From Thermoplasmata archaeon (GTDB taxonomy: Archaea; Thermoplasmatota; Thermoplasmata; UBA10834), in the NCBI GenBank assembly GCA_013329135.1, contig DUKU01000165.1, positions 7,118 to 12,989 on the forward strand: a stretch of DNA of 5,872 bases, written 5' to 3'. The position numbers and the translations under genes are program-made. Position 1 is the first letter of the stretch. The number at the start of each line of letters is the position of its first letter. The notes under the pieces are model-generated. The model saw nothing but the letters and a program-made list of their open reading frames with translations. It made no database searches and had not been told where the DNA came from. Of the stretch, positions 1 through 5,872 are shown in pieces.

Positions 1-90
1 CTATCCGTCGTGATGCTCACCATCCTATGACGCAGCATTCAGCTTATGTACTGATTACTCAGTTACACGTGGCGCGGGTTGACGGCCAGT
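1..90. other. Short upstream region, no supported gene
   Basis: Apart from the TATA-like octamer, nothing is supported. A plus-strand frame at 1-30 encodes nine mostly hydrophobic residues and then TGA. It could be the tail of a preceding gene, but this is too short to judge. Confidence 0.3.
43..50 (+). promoter_or_regulatory. Candidate TATA box for the nucleoside phosphorylase gene
   Basis: The octamer CTTATGTA lies in a short AT-richer patch. With the usual archaeal spacing of about 26 bases from box centre to start of transcription, transcription would begin near 73, leaving a leader of about 18 bases to the ATG at 91. The same octamer occurs on the minus strand at 2170-2177, upstream of another gene. 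Spacing and repetition support it; no experimental signal is visible. Confidence 0.35.
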
Positions 91-909
91 ATGACAAAGC
101 AATTGATCACTGGACTTGAGGATGGAGAAGCAGCGGAATACGTATTCCTCTGTGGCGAGCCGGAGAGGGTGCCGAGGATAGCCTCGATACTACGCAACTC
201 CAAGAAGGTCCGGCAAGCCAGGGAATACACCATCTATGAGGGCATGTTGGACGGCACCAGGGTCACCGTAGCGTCCACAGGTATCGGTGGTCCGTCCGCG
301 GCCATCCTGGTCGAGGAACTCACGAACCTTGGCGCGCACACATTCATCAGGATAGGCACAAGTGGCGGGATCGCAGACGGCCTCGAGAAGGGAGATTTTA
401 TCATCGCCTCAGGGGCAATACGCGCGGACGGCACGAGCAGGAGCTACACATGGCCTGAGTTCCCGGCACTGGCACACCATGAAGTGACCATGGCATTGGT
501 TGACAGCGTCGTCAGATCCGGCGCAAGGTTCGATGTCGGCGTATGCTTCTCGGTCGACGGATTCTACAGCGAGAACAAGGTGATGCAGAATGGCAAGGTC
601 TCACCGATGTCACAATCAGGGTACATGCCATCGTTCATGAGAGACAGACTGGCGGATGTCAAGGCGATGGGAGTGAAGAACATCGAGATGGAGAACGGGA
701 CGATCTTCACGCTCAGCACACTCATGGGACTCCGGGCTGGGGCCATATGCACCGTATCGGATGTCGTCCCATGGCACCCGACCGAGAAGATGCTCGACTT
801 CGAGCAGAACATGCTCGACTGCATCAAGGTCGGGGTAGAGGGGATGCGCACGCTCATATCGTGGGACAGATCGAAGAGCGGAAAGCATCTGGCCGTCTCG
901 AAGCTCTGA
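91..909 (+). CDS. Nucleoside phosphorylase, PNP/UDP family (uridine phosphorylase-like)
   Basis: The 272-residue protein probably catalyses phosphorolysis of a nucleoside to base and ribose-1-phosphate in the cytoplasm (nucleoside salvage). Family landmarks seen, in order: GEPERV (residues 22-27, phosphate loop), STGIGGPS (62-69), RIGTSGGI (87-94), a GDFIIASGAIRADG stretch (about 101-114), EMENGT (199-204, the ribose-binding EME element) and VSD (222-224). STGIGGPS and the overall length are closest to bacterial uridine phosphorylases. However, the segment after FY (158-159), which in E. coli Udp carries the uracil-binding Gln and Arg, reads SENKV here, so uridine specificity is not supported; purine or another nucleoside is possible. 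ATG at 91 is preferred over an in-frame TTG at 79 because the family fold begins shortly after. No strong ribosome binding site is visible. The gene ends 7 bases from the converging gene at 917. Family is secure; substrate is open. Confidence 0.9.
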   Translation: MTKQLITGLEDGEAAEYVFLCGEPERVPRIASILRNSKKVRQAREYTIYEGMLDGTRVTVASTGIGGPSAAILVEELTNLGAHTFIRIGTSGGIADGLEKGDFIIASGAIRADGTSRSYTWPEFPALAHHEVTMALVDSVVRSGARFDVGVCFSVDGFYSENKVMQNGKVSPMSQSGYMPSFMRDRLADVKAMGVKNIEMENGTIFTLSTLMGLRAGAICTVSDVVPWHPTEKMLDFEQNMLDCIKVGVEGMRTLISWDRSKSGKHLAVSKL

Positions 910-916
910 AGCCGGG

Positions 917-2095
917 CTATCTCGACCCTTTCGAGGCCACCTTCTTCTTAGCCGCTGGCCTGGGCTCGGCAGCGGGCGCTTTCGGCTTGTCCGGCCTGGA
1001 GAACGGCTCCGGCCAGTCGACAGTGTGTATGCTCGGTGAGCCTTCCCGGTCGCGGAAATACTGCTGATAGAACTCCTCGGCGACGTTGGGGACCACTGGC
1101 GCGACCAGCTTCAGCAGGCCGAGACCAGTCGACCACATCACGTACCACGACGCCTCGTCCTTGCTGTCGAGGCGCTTGCCCTCGGTTGAAAGGTAACCAG
1201 CGGATATGTCACTTGCAATGTACTCCTCCACCAACCTGAGGGCGTCCACAGGCTTGCCGTCCTGGATTCGGTCGTCCACCTTCGAGGCCATGACAATGAA
1301 GGACTCAAGGAGGGTCTTATCGGCATCCGTCAGTACGAGAAGCTCGGTGATGGGCTTGACCTTGATCCGCTTGGTGATGAACTCCTCCAGGCTCCAGAGC
1401 TGCTTCCACAGGCGGGTTTCCTGGCGCCTAAGGTCAAGGAGTGCCCTCGCATCTGAGTACTCCCTCGTCTGCACCGCGGTGGCAAGGTTGCGAATGGAAT
1501 CCTGGATGGGGTCGATCTGCACCCCGCTCCTGCTGAGTGCAGGCGTGAGTTTCAGGACATCCTTGATGTAACCGCGCAGGTGGCTGTGCCACTCGAGCCT
1601 ATCCTCGAGCAGGTCCTTGGCCATCATCATGTTCGTCATGGCCTGGTCGAACCTGCCCTCCCTGTACGCCCCTATCGAGTCGACCACCAGCTCCTCCACG
1701 TCCTGGCAGAAGACCGCAGCTTTCCTCGCTTGGGTCACGAGGTCTCTTGTGGCCCGGTAGGTCGAGAGCAGGTTGACGCTGTTGAAGTTCCTCTCCTCGA
1801 GTATCCGCGCAGCCGAATCGGATATGTTCCTGTCCCTGCTGAACACGCATTCCACGAGCGCGAGCTCGCCGGCATCCGACTGGGTCAGGCGGCCGAGGCT
1901 GGCGCGGACCTGTCCCCGCGCCTTCGCACTGTCTGTGTTGTAATGCTTCAACAGTACGGGGACTATGGCGAGAGGATTCTTCCTGCCGTGCTCCTCGATC
2001 CTGTCCAGCATCTTACGTCTCCTACCTGGGACGAACGAGGAGAGGTCTGAGACCATGTGCCTATCTATCCTGAGACTCTCGATGTCCTTTGACAT
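917..2095 (-). CDS. Helical protein with C-terminal class I aaRS anticodon-binding-like domain
   Basis: The 392-residue protein has no recognised function. Its N-terminal part (about 15-115) is a run of amphipathic helices resembling HEAT-type repeats. The middle (about 130-240) is also helical and charged. Residues about 255-365 resemble the anticodon-binding helical bundle of Leu/Val/Ile/Met-tRNA synthetases: a helix leading to VEEYIASDIS (289-298), then LLKLVAPVVPNVAEEFYQ (327-344), then SIHTVDWPEP (355-364), matching the family pattern LLaPf.PhiaEE followed by sih..WPe. There is no HIGH or KMSKS catalytic motif and no Rossmann domain, so it is not a synthetase. The tail (365-392) is rich in Pro, Ala and Lys and probably disordered; it could bind nucleic acid. 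RNA binding or a structural role is inference. The start is uncertain: ATG at 2095 is used, with GTG at 2116 and ATG at 2170 possible, but the last overlaps a promoter-like element. Confidence 0.8.
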   Translation of the reverse strand: MSKDIESLRIDRHMVSDLSSFVPGRRRKMLDRIEEHGRKNPLAIVPVLLKHYNTDSAKARGQVRASLGRLTQSDAGELALVECVFSRDRNISDSAARILEERNFNSVNLLSTYRATRDLVTQARKAAVFCQDVEELVVDSIGAYREGRFDQAMTNMMMAKDLLEDRLEWHSHLRGYIKDVLKLTPALSRSGVQIDPIQDSIRNLATAVQTREYSDARALLDLRRQETRLWKQLWSLEEFITKRIKVKPITELLVLTDADKTLLESFIVMASKVDDRIQDGKPVDALRLVEEYIASDISAGYLSTEGKRLDSKDEASWYVMWSTGLGLLKLVAPVVPNVAEEFYQQYFRDREGSPSIHTVDWPEPFSRPDKPKAPAAEPRPAAKKKVASKGSR

Positions 2096-2169
2096 CTCGA
2101 CATCGGCGTCACTCACGTACAAATCCCTGCTCAAGACAGACACCTGGCACGTTCGGATGAGGGTGCGCA

Positions 2170-2185
2170 TACATAAGCCTTTTCG
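2170..2185 (-). promoter_or_regulatory. Candidate BRE/TATA element for the anticodon-binding-like gene
   Basis: Read on the minus strand this is CGAAAAGGCTTATGTA: a purine-rich BRE-like stretch followed by the TATA-like octamer CTTATGTA. Transcription would be expected near 2147, downstream of the first possible ATG (2170-2168), which it overlaps. If real, this rules out the longest start and favours GTG at 2143 or 2116, or ATG at 2095. The element lies in the gap between two divergent genes and might also serve the plus-strand channel gene. Confidence 0.4.
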
Positions 2186-2257
2186 GCTCTGTGGCCTGCA
2201 GACGAGCCAGACCGACCCGCACGTGCATGGCCAAGCATTATGAGGGAATACACAGGT

Positions 2258-2848
2258 ATGGGATTAAGGGTGACTAATCTGGGTGTAGTAGAGTTCCTAG
2301 AGAATATCTGGTCGAATCTCAGAACCGAGCTTCTCGACGGGATACCGAGCGCAATCGTGATGGTCATCGGGGGGGTAATATTCCTCATAGTCGCCCTGAT
2401 GATTATCATGGTCATAAGGGCGATCTTAAGAAAGGCATTCCGCAAGATGCCGATCAATAAGAAGATCAGCAGCCTGATTGTGACAGTCATCTACGTACTG
2501 ATGCTTTTCGTGATAATGGTGGCATTCCTTGAGATGATTGGCCTGGGGCAGATCGCTCTGGCACTCGGAGTCGCAATCGCGTTCATCGCCTTGGCCATAG
2601 GCATGGCGATGAACAGCGTCCTCGGAGACTTCGTGGCGGGAGGGTTCCTGCTCGGCGAGAAGGACTTCGGTGCGGGCTTCCTCGTCGAGGCCGCAGGCGT
2701 GAAGGGGACCGTCGTGGACGTCGACATGCGCAAGACTAGGATCCAGGGAGAGGACGGTATCCTGTACGTCATACCCAACAAGGCCGTCGAGGGAGCTACG
2801 TGGAAGGTCTTCAAGAGGCCGGCTAAGGTCGAGAAGAAGCTCATCTGA
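2258..2848 (+). CDS. Short MscS-family mechanosensitive channel-like protein
   Basis: This 196-residue integral membrane protein matches the pore and beta-domain part of small-conductance mechanosensitive channels, which open under membrane tension to release solutes. Predicted membrane helices lie near residues 30-58, 73-95 and 98-120. The third is the Gly/Ala-rich pore helix, continuing into GMAMNSVLGDFVAGGFLL (115-132), the counterpart of the MscS TM3a/TM3b segment. It is followed by a beta domain with GVKGTVVDVDMRKTRI (147-162) and the hallmark YVIPN (170-174). The protein stops about 20 residues after this, so the C-terminal alpha/beta vestibule of E. coli MscS (286 residues) is absent. 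ATG at 2258 is chosen because GAGGGA lies about 10 bases upstream; ATG at 2240 (six residues longer) and GTG at 2270 are alternatives. It diverges from the gene at 917-2095 and converges with the phosphoesterase gene. Family is secure; gating is inferred. Confidence 0.87.
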   Translation: MGLRVTNLGVVEFLENIWSNLRTELLDGIPSAIVMVIGGVIFLIVALMIIMVIRAILRKAFRKMPINKKISSLIVTVIYVLMLFVIMVAFLEMIGLGQIALALGVAIAFIALAIGMAMNSVLGDFVAGGFLLGEKDFGAGFLVEAAGVKGTVVDVDMRKTRIQGEDGILYVIPNKAVEGATWKVFKRPAKVEKKLI

Positions 2849-2859
2849 CCACCACCGAC

Positions 2860-3618
2860 CTAAACCCTTTCTTCGTTTCTCATCTCGTTGATCTTAGGGA
2901 ACCTTAGGAGAGTCCTCCCTGAAAACGCGATAGGGCAGAACGAACCTGTGTCAAGGCCGGACAGAAGTGGGGACATGCGCCTCAGGTTCTCCTCTGCGAG
3001 GACGTTGACGCCCCCCGCGACTATGCTCAGAGCAGGCAGAACCAGAAGCTGGTGCTCCTCGTGGAACAGGAAGCAACTGTCCTTCATCCCTGTCCCGGAA
3101 GAGTCTCTGACCGCAATCGAGGGATGGACATGTCCCATGACCGTAGGTCGACCGTCCAACACGCCCTCGTGCCCATGCAGCACGCGCACGCCCGAGACAG
3201 ACAATTCCTTCACGAATGGGACACCGTGCTCCCTGAGGATCGAGCCGAGGTAGTTGTCGTGATTCCCCTTGACCACCTCGAGGCGCACGCGGCCCTCGAG
3301 GCCTTGGATGAACCTGACGATGTCATTCCACTCTTGGGCGAGATTCCTCGAGAAATTGTGCTTCAAGTCACCTGCGATCACCAGTCTAGACGGGTGGACA
3401 GCATCGACCAGGTCGTAGATGTATTCTTGGACTTTGCGAGTCTGCACCCTCGGCAGACTCAGCCCGTCTTCCTCCAGCACAGCCTCACATCCGAGGTGGA
3501 GGTCCGCGACAACCAGCACATCATCTGGAGTTATCAGCACCGCCCCTCCAGGGAAGACCCTGAACCGGTCGCCGAGCCTGTACCCTTTCGTCACGGCGTG
3601 GAATATGAACTGGGGCAT
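2860..3618 (-). CDS. ICC-like metallophosphoesterase (calcineurin-like fold, COG1407-type)
   Basis: The 252-residue predicted cytoplasmic metal-dependent phosphoesterase shows the full calcineurin-like metal-binding set: DLHLG (39-43), GDLKH (83-87), GNHD (118-121), HGHE (148-151) and GHVHP (162-166). DxHLG and GDLKH are typical of the archaeal ICC-like group, whose members often sit near helicases or other DNA-processing genes; the substrate is unknown but a nucleic acid or nucleotide is likely. Translation from ATG at 3618 is chosen because GAGAAGGT lies at 3623-3630 on the minus strand, four bases upstream. The open frame continues upstream to 3840, but that part would overlap the divergent exonuclease gene and has no homology-like sequence. 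The C-terminal region (about 195-252) is less conserved-looking. The gene ends 11 bases from the converging channel gene and diverges from the exonuclease gene at 3689. Confidence 0.9.
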   Translation of the reverse strand: MPQFIFHAVTKGYRLGDRFRVFPGGAVLITPDDVLVVADLHLGCEAVLEEDGLSLPRVQTRKVQEYIYDLVDAVHPSRLVIAGDLKHNFSRNLAQEWNDIVRFIQGLEGRVRLEVVKGNHDNYLGSILREHGVPFVKELSVSGVRVLHGHEGVLDGRPTVMGHVHPSIAVRDSSGTGMKDSCFLFHEEHQLLVLPALSIVAGGVNVLAEENLRRMSPLLSGLDTGSFCPIAFSGRTLLRFPKINEMRNEERV

Positions 3619-3622
3619 AACA

Positions 3623-3630
3623 ACCTTCTC
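3623..3630 (-). promoter_or_regulatory. Shine-Dalgarno site deciding the phosphoesterase start
   Basis: GAGAAGGT on the minus strand, four bases before ATG at 3618, is the best ribosome binding site in the window. It fixes the start at 3618 rather than at the in-frame upstream ATG (3672) or GTG codons. Confidence 0.55.
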
Positions 3631-3657
3631 ACTATTTTTCGTGACCCCACCAGTGTC

Positions 3658-3667
3658 TTGAATAACC
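3658..3667. promoter_or_regulatory. Candidate shared TATA-like element between divergent genes
   Basis: The sequence TTGAATAACC (minus strand GGTTATTCAA) is the AT-richer patch in the 70-base gap between the phosphoesterase and exonuclease genes. Leftward, normal spacing puts transcription near 3636, giving an 18-base leader that just contains the GAGAAGGT site. Rightward, it puts transcription near 3689, the preferred exonuclease ATG, which would then be leaderless. The geometry is suggestive; the match to a TATA consensus is weak. A second AT-rich patch, TATTTTT at 3633-3639, could be an alternative rightward box. Confidence 0.25.
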
Positions 3668-3688
3668 CTCATGACAATCGCAACGTGG

Positions 3689-4462
3689 ATGCTAGAGCAT
3701 ACGTTCGTCCACATGCCAGGGGTAGGCCACGCGACGGAGGCATCTCTCTGGAAGATAGGTCTGACCACATGGGCTGAGTTCCTCTCAGCGAGCAAGATAC
3801 CCAGGATCTCGGACGAACGTAAGACCATGATGGACGCCATCCTCCTGGAGGGATGTCAGCGACTGAGAGAGCACGATTCCTGCTACTTCCGCGCGAGGCT
3901 TGCCGAGAGACACATGTGGCGACTCTTGAGGGACTTCAAAGCGAGAACCATATACCTCGACATCGAGACGACGGGCATATCCCTCAGGTCCCCGGTTACC
4001 GTCGTCGGGATCCACGACGGCACCAGGACCCATTCGCTGGTCAAGGGCAGAGACCTCACCGGGCCCAATCTTGAATCGATCCTGTCCACAGCTAGCCTAC
4101 TGGTCACGTACAACGGAAAGGGGTTCGATATGCCTGTGCTCAGAGGCCAGTTCCCTGGATGGATACCGGACACACCCCATGTCGACCTGAGGCACTTGCT
4201 TGCAAGACTCGGCCACTCGGGCGGATTGAAGGCGATCGAGCGGTCTCTCGACATCGTGAGGGACCACCGGGTCGAGATGATGACCGGGGCGGACGCCGTG
4301 TACCTGTGGCGCCTGTGGGAGAGGCAGGGGAAGGCCAACGCGCTGGACCTGCTGCTCGAGTACAACACAGCCGACTGCGAGAACCTCAAGACCCTCGCGG
4401 ACTACGCGTACAACAAGATGCGGCAGCAGACCTTCGGGGCGCTCACGGGCCGCAAACCTTGA
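3689..4462 (+). CDS. YprB-type DEDD exonuclease (RNase H-like fold, COG3359)
   Basis: The 257-residue protein belongs to the YprB group of predicted 3'-5' exonucleases with the RNase H-like DEDD fold. Catalytic motifs seen: Exo I YLDIETTG (89-96, Asp91 and Glu93), Exo II TYNGKGFDMPVL (140-151, Asp147) and Exo III YNTAD (225-229, Asp229, the YxxxD form of DEDDy enzymes). The N-terminus HTFVHMPGVG (4-13), continuing through SLWKIGLTTWAEFL, is the usual family start and resembles a helix-hairpin-helix DNA-binding element. This is why ATG at 3689 is preferred over ATG at 3671, which adds six unrelated residues. Neither has a clear ribosome binding site, so a leaderless message is plausible. The stop lies 29 bases before a small membrane gene and the RecJ-like gene on the same strand, suggesting an operon. 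Substrate (DNA or RNA) is unknown; a DNA repair role is inferred from neighbours. Confidence 0.88.
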   Translation: MLEHTFVHMPGVGHATEASLWKIGLTTWAEFLSASKIPRISDERKTMMDAILLEGCQRLREHDSCYFRARLAERHMWRLLRDFKARTIYLDIETTGISLRSPVTVVGIHDGTRTHSLVKGRDLTGPNLESILSTASLLVTYNGKGFDMPVLRGQFPGWIPDTPHVDLRHLLARLGHSGGLKAIERSLDIVRDHRVEMMTGADAVYLWRLWERQGKANALDLLLEYNTADCENLKTLADYAYNKMRQQTFGALTGRKP

Positions 4463-4491
4463 TAATCCAATCGTCGGTTACGGTGCCAGGG

Positions 4492-4638
4492 ATGGACGGA
4501 CTACTCGGGCTCATAATCGCGCTGCTGGTCTTCGCGGCAATCATATTCCTCGCGAGCCGGACGGCCAGGTCCATCATGTTCCTCGGCATCGCACTCATCG
4601 TGTTCGCGGCTCTCGTGTTCTTCGGGGTGGTCGGATGA
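4492..4638 (+). CDS. Small two-helix membrane protein, 48 residues, unknown function
   Basis: The reading frame starts MDGLLGLIIALLVFAAIIFL and has two strongly hydrophobic segments (about 3-20 and 28-47) separated by a short polar turn with two arginines (ASRTARS), so a helical hairpin in the membrane is predicted. I recognise no family. Reality is supported by its hydrophobic composition, by filling the gap between two same-strand genes, and by its TGA stop overlapping the ATG of the next gene (ATGA at 4635-4638), a sign of translational coupling. GGTG at 4482-4485 is a weak ribosome binding site; GTG at 4483 is an alternative start adding three residues. The frame stays open upstream into the exonuclease gene, but that part is out-of-frame shadow with no hydrophobic or family character. 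Possible roles include membrane tethering or regulation of neighbours; these are speculative. Confidence 0.65.
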   Translation: MDGLLGLIIALLVFAAIIFLASRTARSIMFLGIALIVFAALVFFGVVG

Positions 4639-5872
4639 CATCCCCAGCGAAGGAGTTCTCAAATCGGATCCCTGAGGAGCTCTGGGCATCGGCGAAAGAT
4701 GCGGCCTTGGCACTATCCAAGGCCACGAATGTCATCATCGCGACGCACATAGACGCTGACGGGATATCCGCCGGCGCCATAGCCTCCAAGGCCCTGGACC
4801 GCAAGGGTGTCAGGGCCGAGGTCAGGTTCTTGAAGAAGCTGGACGAAGAGGCGATAGACTCTCTGGTGAGGGCGCGTCCAGGCATCGTATGGTACACGGA
4901 CCTCGGAAGTGGGTCCGTCTCCAAGCTCGGGGGCGTGCCCACGGTGGTGTCGGACCACCACGTGCCGGACATCGCATCCTCAGGCGGAAGCAGGAGCGGC
5001 CAGGCGAAGCTCATGGATTTCTCCGACGTGCTTCATGTGAACCCGCAGCTGCACGGCATCTCCGGGGCGAACGAACTCAGCGGTGCGGGGGCTACATTCC
5101 TCGTGGCCATGGCGCTCGACGAGCGCAACTCCGATCTTGCGCACCTGGCGGTTCTGGGAGCCGTGGGGGACCTCCAGGACCAGCGAACGAGGAGGCTCGA
5201 AGGGCTGAACAGAGAGATATCGACCCTGGCGACAGCCGTCGGTGTCATCGAGGTCGTGCAGGACATAAGGTTGTTCGGGCGTGAGACGAGACCGGTGCAC
5301 AAGATGCTAGAATACTCCTCCGACCCGTTCATCCCAGGCATCACGAGCGACGAGCAGGCAGCGATATCATTCCTGCTGGGCATCGGTATCGAGCCGAAGG
5401 AGGGCGATGTCTGGAAGACATGGGCGATGCTCCCCCAGGAGGAGAAGGACACCGTCATCGACGCCCTCAGGGAGCTCCTGAACAGGAAGTCCCGGAGACC
5501 GGAGAGCATCCTCAGGCTGACCGGGGAGGTCTACGTCCTTGGCAAGGAGGCTTCGGGCTCGCCGCTGAGGGATGCGAAGGAGTTCGCGACCCTGCTGAAC
5601 GCGTGCGGCAGGCACGGGAGAGGAGATGTGGGCCTGGCCATCTGCATGGGCGACCGGGACAAGTGGTTCAAGGAGGGGATGATGCTGCTGAGGGACCACA
5701 GGTCCGCCTTGAGCCAGGCGATATCCCTCGCGAAGGACCTGGGCGTGACCCGCCTCAGGAACATCCAGTACTTCGATGCGGGCGCCGATATCGAGGACAC
5801 GATCGTCGGCACGGTCGCGGGCATGCTGCTCGGCGAGGCCGGCTCTGACAGGAGCGCGCCCATGGTCGCCTT
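4635..5872 (+). CDS. RecJ-like DHH/DHHA1 single-strand nuclease (archaeal GAN type), 3' end cut off
   Basis: The visible 412 residues are the bulk of an archaeal RecJ-like phosphoesterase. The DHH domain shows HIDADG (38-43, motif I), DLGSG (89-93, motif II), SDHH (106-109, motif III) and GAVGD (175-179, motif IV), so all metal ligands appear intact and activity is expected. The C-terminal DHHA1 domain shows NACGR (322-326) followed by GRGDVGLA (328-335), the substrate-binding part. Archaeal members (GAN, related to eukaryotic Cdc45) degrade single-stranded DNA and can associate with GINS in the replicative helicase; some archaea, including Thermoplasma, have several paralogues with differing activity, so the exact role is open. 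The frame is open at the window edge; judging from family length, a few tens of residues are missing. The start ATG overlaps the upstream stop and is preceded by GGGGTGGT (4624-4631), a good ribosome binding site. It probably shares an operon with the exonuclease gene. Confidence 0.93.
   Translation, partial: MTSPAKEFSNRIPEELWASAKDAALALSKATNVIIATHIDADGISAGAIASKALDRKGVRAEVRFLKKLDEEAIDSLVRARPGIVWYTDLGSGSVSKLGGVPTVVSDHHVPDIASSGGSRSGQAKLMDFSDVLHVNPQLHGISGANELSGAGATFLVAMALDERNSDLAHLAVLGAVGDLQDQRTRRLEGLNREISTLATAVGVIEVVQDIRLFGRETRPVHKMLEYSSDPFIPGITSDEQAAISFLLGIGIEPKEGDVWKTWAMLPQEEKDTVIDALRELLNRKSRRPESILRLTGEVYVLGKEASGSPLRDAKEFATLLNACGRHGRGDVGLAICMGDRDKWFKEGMMLLRDHRSALSQAISLAKDLGVTRLRNIQYFDAGADIEDTIVGTVAGMLLGEAGSDRSAPMVA

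Noticed and set aside
543..1067. A 174-residue open frame on the plus strand overlapping the 3' ends of two genes
   Set aside because: It is out of frame within the phosphorylase and antisense to the next gene; Arg/His/Gly-rich composition without domain signs.
1580..2050. A 156-residue open frame on the plus strand, opposite the anticodon-binding-like gene
   Set aside because: It lies wholly antisense to a gene with domain-level support, and its composition (many His, Arg, Pro, Val) is that of a shadow frame in GC-rich coding DNA.
2369..2375. Run of seven G bases in the channel gene, as a possible slippage or frameshift site
   Set aside because: The frame is intact across it and encodes an ordinary Gly-Gly-Val in a membrane helix; there is no sign of programmed slippage.
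2849..2880. Pyrimidine-rich stretch after the channel gene as a transcription terminator
   Set aside because: The T runs are short and interrupted and lie mostly inside the converging phosphoesterase gene; no hairpin is evident.
3052..3777. A 241-residue open frame on the plus strand, opposite the metallophosphoesterase gene
   Set aside because: It is antisense to a gene with all five metal-binding motifs and runs into the start of the exonuclease gene; no recognisable motif.
3619..3840. N-terminal extension of the phosphoesterase to an ATG at 3840
   Set aside because: It would overlap the exonuclease gene on the other strand, carries no family sequence, and the ATG at 3618 has a good ribosome binding site.
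4159..4491. Upstream extension of the small membrane protein into the exonuclease gene
   Set aside because: This part is an Arg/Gly/Pro-rich shadow of the exonuclease coding sequence. Hydrophobic coding character begins only at the ATG at 4492.
5367..5863. Minus-strand open frames within the RecJ-like gene
   Set aside because: They are antisense to a region with a strong DHHA1 domain match in the plus-strand frame.

Overview
The window (about 5.9 kb, moderately GC-rich) looks like ordinary chromosome from a euryarchaeal-type archaeon, most likely of the Thermoplasmata/Thermoplasmatota. Grounds: heavy use of AGG and ATA codons despite the GC content, an archaeal RecJ-like DHH nuclease (GAN type), an archaeal-style ICC-like phosphoesterase, an archaeal YprB-type exonuclease, TATA-like octamers upstream of genes, and weak or absent Shine-Dalgarno sites. 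The assignment is inferred from protein style, not from a marker gene. No RNA gene, mobile element, CRISPR array or long repeat was seen.

Layout: (1) 91-909 (+) encodes a PNP/UDP-family nucleoside phosphorylase. (2) 917-2095 (-), convergent with it and 7 bases away, encodes a long helical protein of unknown function whose C-terminal third looks like the anticodon-binding domain of class I aminoacyl-tRNA synthetases (Leu/Val/Ile/Met type), with no catalytic synthetase domain. (3) 2258-2848 (+) encodes a short MscS-like channel protein. (4) 2860-3618 (-), convergent with the channel gene and 11 bases away, encodes a calcineurin-like metallophosphoesterase. (5) 3689-4462 (+), divergent from the phosphoesterase, encodes a DEDD-type YprB-family exonuclease. 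(6) 4492-4638 (+) encodes a 48-residue protein with two membrane segments. (7) 4635 to the window end (+) encodes a RecJ/GAN-like DHH nuclease that overlaps the small gene by ATGA and runs off the window.

The right half therefore groups three predicted metal-dependent phosphoesterases or nucleases. YprB-like exonuclease, micro-membrane protein and RecJ-like nuclease form a probable operon, with the metallophosphoesterase transcribed divergently from a compact shared promoter region. This suggests a DNA repair or replication neighbourhood, but each member is a known family and the grouping may be incidental. The left half holds unrelated housekeeping-type genes.

I did not find a clear undescribed multi-gene system. 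The most interesting single item is the stand-alone anticodon-binding-like protein at 917-2095, followed by the two-TM micro-protein translationally coupled to the RecJ-like gene. Start codons are uncertain for several genes; the alternatives are stated in each entry.
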